From the NCBI RefSeq assembly GCF_001597745.1, contig NZ_LUHJ01000026.1, positions 85,908-149,907 of the forward strand: a stretch of DNA of 64,000 nucleotides, in the 5' to 3' direction. The stretch's first letter is position 1. The number at the start of each line of letters is the position of its first letter. Below, piece after piece: positions 55,366-63,400 of the stretch. A program made the translations under genes and the position numbers. The notes beneath the pieces are model-generated. The model was not told the DNA's origin, searched no databases, and saw only the letters and a program-made list of their open reading frames with translations. The stretch comes from Anabaena sp. 4-3 (lineage in GTDB: Bacteria > Cyanobacteriota > Cyanobacteriia > Cyanobacteriales > Nostocaceae).

Positions 55366-57240
55366 ATGTGTGGCATCGTTGGGTATATAGGCACTCAAAC
55401 AGCGACAGAAATTTTATTAGCAGGGTTAGAAAAACTAGAGTATCGGGGATATGACTCCGCCGGAATTGCCACGGTTTGGGAAGGAGAGGTTAATTGTGTC
55501 CGCGCTAAAGGGAAACTCTACAATCTTCGTTCTAAGCTGGAACAGTCAGCAACACCAGCCCAAATAGGCATCGGACACACACGCTGGGCAACTCATGGTA
55601 AACCAGAGGAACATAACGCCCATCCGCATTTAGACACAGCTATGCGGGTTGCTGTTGTTCAAAATGGAATTATTGAAAACTACCGCGAGTTACGCGAGGA
55701 ACTGAAACAGAAGGGGCATCAGTTCCGTTCGCAAACCGATACAGAAGTGATTCCCCATCTAATTGCAGAATATTTACAGCATCTTCCCTCACCTTCTCAC
55801 CCCCTCACCCCCTCTGACTTTTTAGAGGCAGTGCGCCAAGCTGCCAATCATTTAGAAGGGGCATTTGCGATCGCCGTCATTTCGGCTGACTACCCCGACG
55901 AGTTGGTTGTGGTGCGTCAGCAAGCCCCCTTAGTGATAGGATTTGGTCAAGGTGAGTTTTTCTGTGCTTCTGATACCCCGGCAATTGTCGCCTATACCCG
56001 CGCCGTACTCCCCCTAGAGAATGGCGAAATAGCCCGCCTCACACCTTTGGGAGTGGAAATTTACAACTTTGCTGGCGACAGGTTGAAAAGACAACCCCGA
56101 ATGCTCAACTTGAATCCCACGATGGTAGAAAAGCAGGGATTCAAACACTTCATGCTCAAAGAAATTTATGAGCAACCGGGAGTAGTCAGAGCTAGTTTAG
56201 AAGCATATTTTGATCATGATACCGTTAACCTAGACTTACCACAGGATTTTTACGCAGATTTAGAGCAAATTCACATCGTCGCCTGTGGTACAAGTTGGCA
56301 CGCTGCCTTAGTGGGTAAACACTTACTCGAACAACTAGCGGGAATTTCTACCCAGGTACATTACGCTTCTGAGTATCGCTATGCCCCATCACCCCTGACA
56401 GCCAATACCTTAATTATTGGTGTCACTCAGTCAGGGGAAACGGCTGATACCCTAGCGGCGTTAGCAATGGAAAAAGAACGCCGCCAAGGAAAAGAAGCGA
56501 AATATCAGGCGCGACTTTTGGGGATTACCAACCGCCCAGAAAGTAGCCTCGGTTTGATGGTTCCCCATATTATTAATACCCTAGCCGGAATTGAGATTGG
56601 GGTAGCGGCGACAAAAACCTTTATTGCCCAGTTGATGGCGTTTTATGCCTTAGCATTGGATTTAGCGGCTCGTCGCCAGACACTACCACCGGAAAAACTC
56701 ACAGAAATTATTCAAGGCTTGCGCCAGATTCCCAAGGAAATTGAGGCGACATTAGAACGTCAGGAAGAAATCACCGAACACTTAGCCCATGAATTTGCGG
56801 AAACCAAAGATTTTATCTTTTTGGGTAGAGGGATTAACTTCCCGATAGCATTAGAAGGGGCGTTGAAATTAAAAGAAATCAGTTATATTCACGCTGAAGG
56901 TTATCCGGCTGGGGAAATGAAACACGGCCCGATAGCTTTGTTAGATGCTAAAGTTCCGGTAGTAGCGATCGCAGTTCCTGGTACTGTGTATGAAAAGGTG
57001 ATTTCTAACGCTCAAGAAGCCAAAGCCAGAGATTCCCGGTTAATTGGGGTGACTCCTGTGACAGATGGCGAAGCCGCAGAAATCTTTAACGATTTACTCC
57101 CAGTGTCATCAGTGGATGAATTGTTATCTCCCATCCTCACAGTCGTACCTTTACAACTGTTGGCTTATCACATCGCCGCCCGTCGTGGTTTGGATGTCGA
57201 TCAGCCTCGGAATTTGGCAAAGTCAGTAACTGTAGAGTAA
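55366..57240 (+). CDS. glmS: glutamine-fructose-6-phosphate aminotransferase (isomerising)
   Basis: Makes glucosamine 6-phosphate for peptidoglycan and lipopolysaccharide; 624 residues. The N-terminal nucleophile glutaminase begins MCGIVGYIG (Cys2), with GIGHTRWATHGKPEEHNAHP at about 68-87. The two SIS isomerase domains start near 300 and 470: IVACGTSWHAALVGKHLLEQ, TQSGETADTLAAL and GRGINFPIALEGALKLKEIS. It ends RNLAKSVTVE, the usual C-terminus. No glmS ribozyme was looked for successfully; cyanobacteria generally lack it. Precedes the RiPP locus by 529 bases. Confidence 0.97.
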   Translation: MCGIVGYIGTQTATEILLAGLEKLEYRGYDSAGIATVWEGEVNCVRAKGKLYNLRSKLEQSATPAQIGIGHTRWATHGKPEEHNAHPHLDTAMRVAVVQNGIIENYRELREELKQKGHQFRSQTDTEVIPHLIAEYLQHLPSPSHPLTPSDFLEAVRQAANHLEGAFAIAVISADYPDELVVVRQQAPLVIGFGQGEFFCASDTPAIVAYTRAVLPLENGEIARLTPLGVEIYNFAGDRLKRQPRMLNLNPTMVEKQGFKHFMLKEIYEQPGVVRASLEAYFDHDTVNLDLPQDFYADLEQIHIVACGTSWHAALVGKHLLEQLAGISTQVHYASEYRYAPSPLTANTLIIGVTQSGETADTLAALAMEKERRQGKEAKYQARLLGITNRPESSLGLMVPHIINTLAGIEIGVAATKTFIAQLMAFYALALDLAARRQTLPPEKLTEIIQGLRQIPKEIEATLERQEEITEHLAHEFAETKDFIFLGRGINFPIALEGALKLKEISYIHAEGYPAGEMKHGPIALLDAKVPVVAIAVPGTVYEKVISNAQEAKARDSRLIGVTPVTDGEAAEIFNDLLPVSSVDELLSPILTVVPLQLLAYHIAARRGLDVDQPRNLAKSVTVE

Positions 57241-57769
57241 ATGAATACCAGATATTAAGTAAAATTTGGGAGAATAAACAGATAATTTCTGAATGTGATG
57301 ATAATATTATCACATCCAGGAATATTTTTTTTGGCGATGTCAAAGAAGCGGAGAAGGTTGTAGCGAGCCTGTTACACCAGAAGTAAACTCTGAAGCAGTC
57401 GCAGAGATGGATACGGCACTGCACCATCAGTGAAGAAATGTCAAAGTTTTATCAACCTGCATAAATCTCCTGATTGAGATCGATAAATATATATCAGGCA
57501 ATACAGTTGAGTTAAGGCTACAGACAACTTGTGAATCAAAAACAAGTTCGTACTCAGGACTTTAGTGCTGATTTTATCTGCGCCCTTGGTGCTGACTACA
57601 AACCAGCAAAAGTTAATACTATATTTTCTTAACTGAACTGTATTTCTGTATTAGGTATTAAGTCTTTCTCAGCATAAAAAAACGAGTCTTAAACAGGCTC
57701 TATCTTTTCATGCGTGAAACACAATTACCTATTAACTAAACAACCACATTGCTACAATTAGGAACAATT
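57241..57769. other. spacer between glmS and the RiPP locus
   Basis: 529 bases with no gene. Contains a fragment of the CAGGACTTTAGT repeat (57552-57567) and a hairpin-like AATATTATCACATCCAGG region after glmS. Likely holds the promoter of the Nif11 precursor gene; no clear -10 element is distinguishable by eye. Confidence 0.4.
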
Positions 57770-58057
57770 ATGTCACTAGCACACGTTAAATCTTTCTACG
57801 AAAGACTCAACAATGATGAAGCTTTCCGCGCACAAATACAAAATGTAAAAAATAAGGAGGAATGTAGTCAAATAGTGAAAGCTCATGGCTACTATTTTAC
57901 TCAAGAAGAATTTGAGGAATATACAATCGAAGTTTTAGAATCAGCTAACGCTGAGGATGAACTCAGAGCAATCAGTGACCAAGAATTAGCTGCTGTTGTC
58001 GGTGGCAGAGCAGCACAACCACTGTACGGTGTTATCATCCCTCCTTACCGACTGTAG
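57770..58057 (+). CDS. Nif11-type RiPP precursor peptide with LYG core
   Basis: 95 residues from the ATG at 57770, which has TAGGA 6 bases upstream; the frame extends to 57749 but lacks a site. The leader (about 1-60) is a Nif11/nitrile-hydratase-like leader: HVKSFYERLNNDEAFRAQIQ and AHGYYFTQEEFEEYT. It ends with AAVVGG (residues 74-79), the double-glycine protease site. The core is RAAQPLYGVIIPPYRL (80-95). Leu85-Tyr86-Gly87 is the X-Tyr-Gly pattern of spliceotides, in which tyramine is excised by a radical-SAM splicease. First gene of the locus; the maturase follows after 141 bases. Confidence 0.88.
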   Translation: MSLAHVKSFYERLNNDEAFRAQIQNVKNKEECSQIVKAHGYYFTQEEFEEYTIEVLESANAEDELRAISDQELAAVVGGRAAQPLYGVIIPPYRL

Positions 58058-58069
58058 AAATATTTGGCG

Positions 58070-58095
58070 AAGTCAGGGAGACGACTTCCTGACTT
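58070..58095 (+). terminator. attenuator-like hairpin between precursor and maturase
   Basis: AAGTCAGG (58070-58077) pairs with CCTGACTT (58088-58095) across a 10-base loop, just 12 bases after the precursor stop. There is no long T-run, so termination would be partial. Such elements are expected in RiPP operons to favour precursor over enzyme. Confidence 0.55.
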
Positions 58096-58198
58096 AAACA
58101 TTCAAATAGTTACAGTGCTGGCTAAAAAATTAGTTTATAAAAATTAAATATTATCAACTAATCATTGATTTTTATCAACAAAAAATTGAGGTATTTTT

Positions 58199-59452
58199 AT
58201 GAGTGACCGCCGCATTAGTTATGCTGTTTGGGAAATTACACTAAAATGCAATTTAGGCTGTCAACACTGTGGTTCTAGAGCAGGTCACACAAGAGCCAAA
58301 GAACTTTCTACAGAAGAAGCTCTGGATTTAGTCAGACAAATGGCTGAAGTAGGAATTAAGGAAGTTACTATTATTGGTGGTGAAGCCTTTCTTCGTCCTG
58401 ATTGGTTAGAAATTGCCCATGCCATTGACAATGCTGGTATGCTTTGTGGGATGACGACTGGTGGCTATGGTATCACCTTAGATACAGCACGTAAAATGAA
58501 ACAAGCCGGAATCAAAAAAGTTTCTGTATCAGTTGATGGTTTAGAAGCAACTCATGATCATCTCCGGGGTAGACAAGGTTCTTGGCAATGGGCATTTAAA
58601 ACAATGAGTAATCTTAAAGAAGCAGGGATTACCTTTGGTTGCAATACTCAAATTAATCGCCTCTCTGCGCCTGAATTTCCCCAACTTTACGAACACATCC
58701 GTGATGCTGGTGCTGTTGCTTGGCAGATTCAGTTAACTGTACCAATGGGTAATGCTGCTGATAATAGCCAAATTTTATTACAACCTTATGAACTGCTGGA
58801 TGTTTATCCAATGATTGCTCGTGTGGTGCAGAAAGCTAGACAAGAAGGGGTAAACGTAAATGCAGGAAATAATATCGGTTACTACGGCCCCTATGAGCGT
58901 TTGTTACGCGGAGGAGATGCTTGGTCATTTTGGCAGGGATGTAATGCAGGACTAGCTACTTTAGGTATTGAAGCTGATGGTTCTATTAAAGGTTGTCCTT
59001 CACTACCCACCACAGCCTACACCGGTGGAAATATCCGCGACTATTCTCTGCGAACAATTATTGAAGAAACAGAACAACTAAGATTTAATCTGGGTGCTGG
59101 TACTCCCAAAGGGACAGAACATTTATGGGGTTTCTGCAAAACCTGTGAATTTGCAGAACTTTGTCGCGGTGGTTGCAGTTGGACTGCTCATGTTTTCTTT
59201 GACAAAAGAGGTAATAATCCTTATTGTCATCACCGTGCGATCGCTCAATCAAAACAAGGAATTAGAGAGCGAGTATATATTCAACGTCAAGCTAACGGTA
59301 ATCCCTTTGATAATGGCGAATTTGCTCTTGTCGAAGAACCCATCAATGCACCTTGGCCAGAAAATGATCCCCTTCATTTTACCGCCGATAAGATTCAATG
59401 GCCAGAAAGTTGGGCAGAAGAACCAGAGTTAGTTATAGCTTCAGTTAATTAA
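58199..59452 (+). CDS. SPASM radical-SAM Nif11 peptide maturase (splicease-like)
   Basis: 417 residues. The radical-SAM cluster motif is CNLGCQHC (Cys17, Cys21, Cys24), followed by GGEAF (60-64). The C-terminal SPASM domain shows C248, GSIKGC (Cys266), CKTCEFAELCRGGC (Cys313, 316, 322, 326) and Cys343, enough for two auxiliary [4Fe-4S] clusters. It matches the enzymes annotated as nif11-like peptide radical-SAM maturases; PlpX, which removes tyramine from X-Tyr-Gly, belongs to this group as I recall. The C-terminal 60 residues are Pro/Glu/Asn-rich. ATG is preceded by GAGG 9 bases upstream. Confidence 0.87.
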   Translation: MSDRRISYAVWEITLKCNLGCQHCGSRAGHTRAKELSTEEALDLVRQMAEVGIKEVTIIGGEAFLRPDWLEIAHAIDNAGMLCGMTTGGYGITLDTARKMKQAGIKKVSVSVDGLEATHDHLRGRQGSWQWAFKTMSNLKEAGITFGCNTQINRLSAPEFPQLYEHIRDAGAVAWQIQLTVPMGNAADNSQILLQPYELLDVYPMIARVVQKARQEGVNVNAGNNIGYYGPYERLLRGGDAWSFWQGCNAGLATLGIEADGSIKGCPSLPTTAYTGGNIRDYSLRTIIEETEQLRFNLGAGTPKGTEHLWGFCKTCEFAELCRGGCSWTAHVFFDKRGNNPYCHHRAIAQSKQGIRERVYIQRQANGNPFDNGEFALVEEPINAPWPENDPLHFTADKIQWPESWAEEPELVIASVN

Positions 59453-59492
59453 ATTAAACAGAAGATTTAGAAATTCTACTTACTTCATTAAT

Positions 59493-59714
59493 ATGTCTAA
59501 TACTGATTTGATTCCTCCTCAAACCGCAAATTTTACAGAACTAACACCTGAAATTGTCGATGGTTCTCAGAAAAATCCTGCTGTACAGGTAGACTCACCA
59601 CAACCTTTATTACCTCGTTCCGCCTGGTCTAGTAATGTGGCTTATTTGCGTGCCATGTTTAAAGTTAAAAAGGCTTTAGATCGCATCGAAGCTGAAGCAG
59701 GTATCAAACTCTAA
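59493..59714 (+). CDS. small accessory protein of the RiPP locus, unknown
   Basis: 73 residues, 40 bases after the maturase. The N-terminal half is a Pro/Thr/Gln-rich, probably disordered stretch, and the C-terminal half SAWSSNVAYLRAMFKVKKAL is a basic amphipathic helix ending DRIEAEAGIKL. It is not a Nif11 precursor (no GG site). PlpX needs a small partner, PlpY; this gene occupies that position, but I have no sequence match to claim orthology. It could be a leader-binding or enzyme-stabilising factor. Confidence 0.6.
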   Translation: MSNTDLIPPQTANFTELTPEIVDGSQKNPAVQVDSPQPLLPRSAWSSNVAYLRAMFKVKKALDRIEAEAGIKL

Positions 59715-59859
59715 TATACACATTTTGCACCAGTTTATTGATGATACTTTTCGTAGGGTGAGCATTGCTGGTAATTTGCTAAAATCCTGATTTTTGAGTA
59801 GTTGGCAATGCCCTCCTATTCTAATTAATAATGGTGCAAAATATCAGGAGAAGCAATTA

Positions 59860-60726
59860 CTAGCATTTTTTATCTTGATTATTCTTCATAAAATAACTTT
59901 TTTCCAGTATTTGCTTAAGTGCCGTTGCGGATATTTGCCGATTAACCACAAGGCGAGGAATTTGATAGGGATTTTTCAAACAATTGTAATTTAAAGTTTC
60001 ATTATTATATAAATACCCAGATAAATAATATTTTTCCACAGATGATTCTACCTGTTTATTAGTAGCTCCAAAGGGATAAGCAAAATGAGATGCTACTTGT
60101 TGATTTGGGTCTAAGTCTTGTGTGCATTTTCTTAAAATTATTCTTGCTCTTAACAATTCATTGATTAATCCTCGTCGTGATAATTTAGTTACATCTTTAT
60201 GATTTAATCCATGAGATTGAATGTCATAAAATCCTGCTTTTAAACCTTCCCTTAAGTCTTGACATCCTAGCTTAGTCGCATTACTATCTCGCTGATTAGA
60301 CAAATGACCAGGATTGATAAATAAAACAACTTTTACCTTGGTTTTATATTTATTTTCTAGCTTATATAGAATAGGCAGTAATTTAGTATGTACTGATTTA
60401 TAACCATCATCAAAAGAAAGCATGATAGGCTTTTGTTTTTTACGGTTTCCCGGAATTGGCTGAGATTTGGTTAAGAAAAAATCATATAATTCTTGAGTTG
60501 TGAGAAACCAGTAATCATGAATAATTAAATATTCTAAAAATTTTTCTAATTCTTGTTTGGAGTAGTGCATTTCTGCTGTTTTAATATTCATATTAGTATC
60601 TACAATGCCATGAAATCCCAAAATAGGAACTACAGGCTCGGTGTATTCAAAATTGAGCAGTGCAAAAGAAATAATAGAAATTAGAGCTAAACTAAAAGGT
60701 AAATTTTGAGTTTTTGTAGTTGTCAC
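59860..60726 (-). CDS. polysaccharide deacetylase family protein
   Basis: 288 residues. An N-terminal hydrophobic segment (about 8-25) anchors or secretes the protein. The NodB homology core includes ILGFHGIVDTNM (about 36-47), IMLSFDDGYKSVHTKLLPIL (catalytic Asp-Asp, about 103-122), DIQSHGLNHKDVTKLSRRGL (metal His-x3-His, about 174-193) and SHFAYPFGATNKQV (about 217-230). It probably removes acetyl groups from peptidoglycan or an exopolysaccharide. Convergent with the RiPP locus and not evidently part of it. Confidence 0.9.
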   Translation of the reverse strand: MTTTKTQNLPFSLALISIISFALLNFEYTEPVVPILGFHGIVDTNMNIKTAEMHYSKQELEKFLEYLIIHDYWFLTTQELYDFFLTKSQPIPGNRKKQKPIMLSFDDGYKSVHTKLLPILYKLENKYKTKVKVVLFINPGHLSNQRDSNATKLGCQDLREGLKAGFYDIQSHGLNHKDVTKLSRRGLINELLRARIILRKCTQDLDPNQQVASHFAYPFGATNKQVESSVEKYYLSGYLYNNETLNYNCLKNPYQIPRLVVNRQISATALKQILEKSYFMKNNQDKKC

Positions 60727-61045
60727 TGAGGTCTACTGGTTGTTATTAATTATTTTGCTATTGGTATTATCTCAGAGGATGTTTAACAAGTATTGTGATT
60801 AACACTAACATTCAGGTTTTCGCAGCCCAGGAGGTAGGCTACCGGGTGGGTTAAGCCTGAGTAACTTGTAAATACCCGGTGGGAGACTTTCCAAGACTGA
60901 TGTCATTTTTACATCTGTCTTCAGTGGAGGTTTATATTTATGTCTTTTGCCAGGTTAATCTCTCAAGGGAATTTATTAAATTTTGTAAAGCAGGTGTTAG
61001 TGATAACTCTGGCAACTGCTTGTTCCAAAAGTAATCGGAGACGTT
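60727..61045 (+). promoter_or_regulatory. structured 5' region of the carotenoid protein gene, with upstream ORF
   Basis: ACCGGGT (60841-60847) pairs with ACCCGGT (60874-60880), and AGGCT/AGCCT segments nearby can fold too, giving a compact fold within the likely leader. It is followed by GGAGG (60926-60930) and an ATG at 60940. It does not match a riboswitch consensus I could recall. It may be a leader controlling the upstream ORF and the helical carotenoid protein. Confidence 0.35.
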
Positions 61046-61104
61046 ATGACTTACACTACCAACGAACAAGCAAGAAAGTCTGTAGAACAATTCCGCCGCT
61101 TTGA
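60940..61104 (+). CDS. possible upstream ORF overlapping the carotenoid protein gene
   Basis: A frame of about 54 codons beginning MSFARLISQGNLLNFVKQVL with ITLATACSKSNRRRY, hydrophobic and with a lipobox-like ATAC. It has a strong GGAGG ribosome site and runs about 60 bases into the helical carotenoid protein gene in another frame. Exact stop estimated. Could be a short lipoprotein or a leader peptide; support is the ribosome site only. Confidence 0.3.
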   Translation: MSFARLISQGNLLNFVKQVLVITLATACSKSNRRRYDLHYQRTSKKVCRTIPPL

Positions 61105-61504
61105 TGCTGATACACAGTTAGGCTTGCTGTGGTATGGCTATTTAGACATCAAAGATTCCTTAAGCCCAACCACCAATCAGCCTTCTGTAACTACTCCGGC
61201 TAACGCTTTCTTTGATCAAGTGCGAGCATTACCCCAAAAACAACAACTGCAAGTACAACGTGATATTGTCGCTTGTGCAGATACAGAGATTAGCCATGCC
61301 TATAAAGCTTTAAGTTCTAGTGCCAAGTTAGAGTTATGGCTGAAGCTGGCACAAGGGATGGAAAATGGCACTATCATAGGAGTCCCTGCTGATTATGAAT
61401 TGCCATCTCAAACAGATAACTTTGTGAATACAGTCAAGGGATGGGATTTTGAGCAAAGGGTTGACTTTTTACGTAGCGCAGTCGATGAGATGGGTGCTAG
61501 ATAA
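61046..61504 (+). CDS. helical carotenoid protein (OCP N-terminal domain homologue)
   Basis: 152 residues consisting only of the all-helical carotenoid-binding domain of the orange carotenoid protein, without the C-terminal NTF2-like domain. QARKSVEQFRRFDADTQLGL, LLWYGYLDIKDSL (carotenoid tunnel aromatics) and AHAYKALSSSAKLELWLKLA-like segments (here HAYKALSSSAKLELWLKLAQ) are visible. HCPs quench singlet oxygen or phycobilisome excitation, or carry carotenoids. Nostoc species have several HCP paralogues; the number (HCP1-4) cannot be assigned here. GGAG is 6 bases before the ATG. Confidence 0.93.
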   Translation: MTYTTNEQARKSVEQFRRFDADTQLGLLWYGYLDIKDSLSPTTNQPSVTTPANAFFDQVRALPQKQQLQVQRDIVACADTEISHAYKALSSSAKLELWLKLAQGMENGTIIGVPADYELPSQTDNFVNTVKGWDFEQRVDFLRSAVDEMGAR

Positions 61505-61932
61505 ATGTTTGGCAATTAATCAGCCAATTGTGGTGTGAGACAATCCGGTATTGGTGGTTTCTCTCAGGGACTTCCAGATAAAAAAATATCCAAAATGTAG
61601 GGTGTGTCAGTACGAGAAACCCTAGTTATACCAAGAAAAGATTCATACTGACGCACTCTACTAACTAACAGTCGATGGGGATAATTTATTTTTTGGTGTT
61701 CCCTAAACAGGAACGGCCAAAAATACCGGCGGCGTGAACATTGTTTTTCAGAAAAGGTGTTCTTTGAGGGTAGCGATCGCATATGGTTTGTGATTGCTGC
61801 TCTTTTTGATTGCAGATGTATAGAGATGTTGCACAAATGTCTGAGCTTGATCCACTGAGTCAAAACACCTTTAAAATAAGAAGACATTCTTGGCAAATTA
61901 ATTACTAAACTTGCTTGTATCTGGGGGTATGA
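61505..61932. other. spacer containing MITE copy 2
   Basis: 428 bases without a gene. It carries the 65-bp inverted repeat element at 61597-61661, the copy of that at 794-858, with ends GTAGGGTGTGTCAGTA and TACTGACGCACTCTAC. A plus-strand promoter for the downstream phosphoribulokinase-like gene presumably lies in the last 200 bases. Confidence 0.5.
61597..61661. repeat. 65-bp MITE-like inverted repeat element (copy 2)
   Basis: GTAGGGTGTGTCAGTA pairs with TACTGACGCACTCTAC. Same length as the copy at 794-858 and related terminal sequence; interior sequences differ. Confidence 0.6.
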
Positions 61933-62871
61933 ATGAGCCGTCCAATCATTCTTGGTATTGTTGGTGATAGTGCTGCTGGCAAAACCACACTGACTAAAGG
62001 AATTGCTCAGGTTCTTGGCCCGGAAAATGTCACGCTGATCTGTACTGATGACTATCATCGCTACGACCGCCAGCAACGAGCAGAAATTGGAATTACTGCT
62101 CTCCATCCCGACTGCAACTATTTAGATATCATGCAGCAGCACCTATCGCTGCTACGTACAGGTCAGCCAATTCTCAAACCCGTTTATAGCCATAAAACAG
62201 GTACTTTTGAGGCACCCCTGTACATTAAACCGAAGAAATTTGTTATAATAGAGGGTTTGCTAGGTTATTCTACTCGTGCTGCTCGTGAATGCTACGATGT
62301 CAGAGTTTATCTTGCGCCGCCAGAAGACTTACGTGCTAAGTGGAAAGTTAAACGAGATACTCAAAAACGTGGCTATTCTCCAGAAGAAGTATTAGCAGAA
62401 TTAGTAAAACGAGAACCAGATTCAGAGCAATTTATTCGTCCCCAACGGCAATGGTCTGATATAGTAGTTAGTTTCTATCCACCGCATGGTGCAGAAGATG
62501 AAACCAACGGACACCTCAACGTGCGTTTGGTATTGCGTCCTACTATTCCCCACCCGGATTTTACACCAATTATCAATTTGACTAATAATGATTCTGGGTC
62601 AGCGATTCGCCTAGGATTAGATCGAGATATGGGTAAACCCGTCGATGTGTTGGAAGTGGACGGTCATGCTACTTTAGAACAGGTGAATAAGTTAGAACAT
62701 ATTCTCTGTAATGATATACCTAACTTAAAAAATCTATGCGATCGCGACAGCAACCCAGAAATCGGTAAAGTCGCCGGCACAACTGGGGAAACCCTGCAAA
62801 GTTACCCCTTGGCGTTGACACAGTTAATTATCACTTACCACATGCTCAAAGCAACGCAGATGTATCAGTAA
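61933..62871 (+). CDS. phosphoribulokinase/uridine kinase family protein (PRK paralogue)
   Basis: 312 residues. P-loop GDSAAGKTT (about 10-18), LICTDDYHRYDRQQRAEIGI (about 36-55) and PKKFVIIEGLLGYSTRAARE match cyanobacterial PRK. Canonical PRK has a redox pair, Cys in GDSGCGKST and Cys in VICLDDYH; here the first is Ala (GDSAAGKTT) while the second is kept. The thiol switch is therefore broken, so the enzyme is not expected to be regulated by CP12/thioredoxin in the normal way. It could be a light-independent PRK or act on another pentose or nucleoside. The C-terminus, LAQ-poor, ends at residue 312. Confidence 0.85.
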   Translation: MSRPIILGIVGDSAAGKTTLTKGIAQVLGPENVTLICTDDYHRYDRQQRAEIGITALHPDCNYLDIMQQHLSLLRTGQPILKPVYSHKTGTFEAPLYIKPKKFVIIEGLLGYSTRAARECYDVRVYLAPPEDLRAKWKVKRDTQKRGYSPEEVLAELVKREPDSEQFIRPQRQWSDIVVSFYPPHGAEDETNGHLNVRLVLRPTIPHPDFTPIINLTNNDSGSAIRLGLDRDMGKPVDVLEVDGHATLEQVNKLEHILCNDIPNLKNLCDRDSNPEIGKVAGTTGETLQSYPLALTQLIITYHMLKATQMYQ

Positions 62872-62888
62872 CTCGATAAAAATCAAAC

Positions 62889-63329
62889 ATGGATAGTTGG
62901 AAAGCCTATGGTTTAACAGTTATTGCGCTATTTCTCAAAATGTTTGCCACTGTTCTCATTCAGGCTTATGGCAGGTTCAAGTCTAACAGTTTTTCTAATC
63001 CTGAAGATTTGGCTATTGTCAGCAATATTTTGGGAAGAAAAGATGCTGCATCAAGTGACGATGAACTCGTACGTCGCGCTCAAAATGTTCTTCGCAATGA
63101 TGGGGAGAACATTCCTATTTTTCTCTTTTTGGCGATGACTTATGTTCAGCTAAATTGTTGGCAAACAGGTGTATTAATCTACTTTCCGCTATTTGTGGCA
63201 TCTCGGATACTTCATACAGTAGCCTACATTCGTGCAATTCAGCCTTTACGGAATATAGTGTATCAAGTGGGAATTTTGGTGATGTTTGCTCTATGTAGTC
63301 ATATTGGTGGGAAGATTTGGGTGAGTTAG
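62889..63329 (+). CDS. MAPEG family membrane protein
   Basis: 146 residues with four membrane helices (about 5-24, 80-98, 101-117 and 125-143). The RAQNVLRNDGENIPIFLFLA block (about 61-80) and RILHTVAYIRAIQPLRNIVY (about 107-126) are hallmarks of membrane-associated proteins in eicosanoid and glutathione metabolism. Members bind glutathione and act as transferases, peroxidases or isomerases. Catalytic role in cyanobacteria unknown. It starts 18 bases after the PRK-paralogue stop, so the two are likely co-transcribed. Confidence 0.9.
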   Translation: MDSWKAYGLTVIALFLKMFATVLIQAYGRFKSNSFSNPEDLAIVSNILGRKDAASSDDELVRRAQNVLRNDGENIPIFLFLAMTYVQLNCWQTGVLIYFPLFVASRILHTVAYIRAIQPLRNIVYQVGILVMFALCSHIGGKIWVS

Positions 63330-63400
63330 GAGGGTGCGTCAGTACGAATAATTTCTGATTGTGTTGGGATATGACTGTCGCACCGTTAGCGATCGCTAGA

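Noticed and set aside
57137..57427. 96-codon minus-strand frame over the glmS 3' end
   Set aside because: Antisense to a certain gene and Cys/Leu-rich without motif.
60815..60890. Guanidine-I (ykkC) or similar riboswitch upstream of the HCP gene
   Set aside because: CCCGGTGGGAGA looked superficially similar, but the CTAGGGTTCCG segment and overall layout are missing.
61564..62106. 180-codon minus-strand frame
   Set aside because: It lies antisense to the PRK-paralogue start and the MITE, has no recognisable domain, and its composition looks like a shadow frame.
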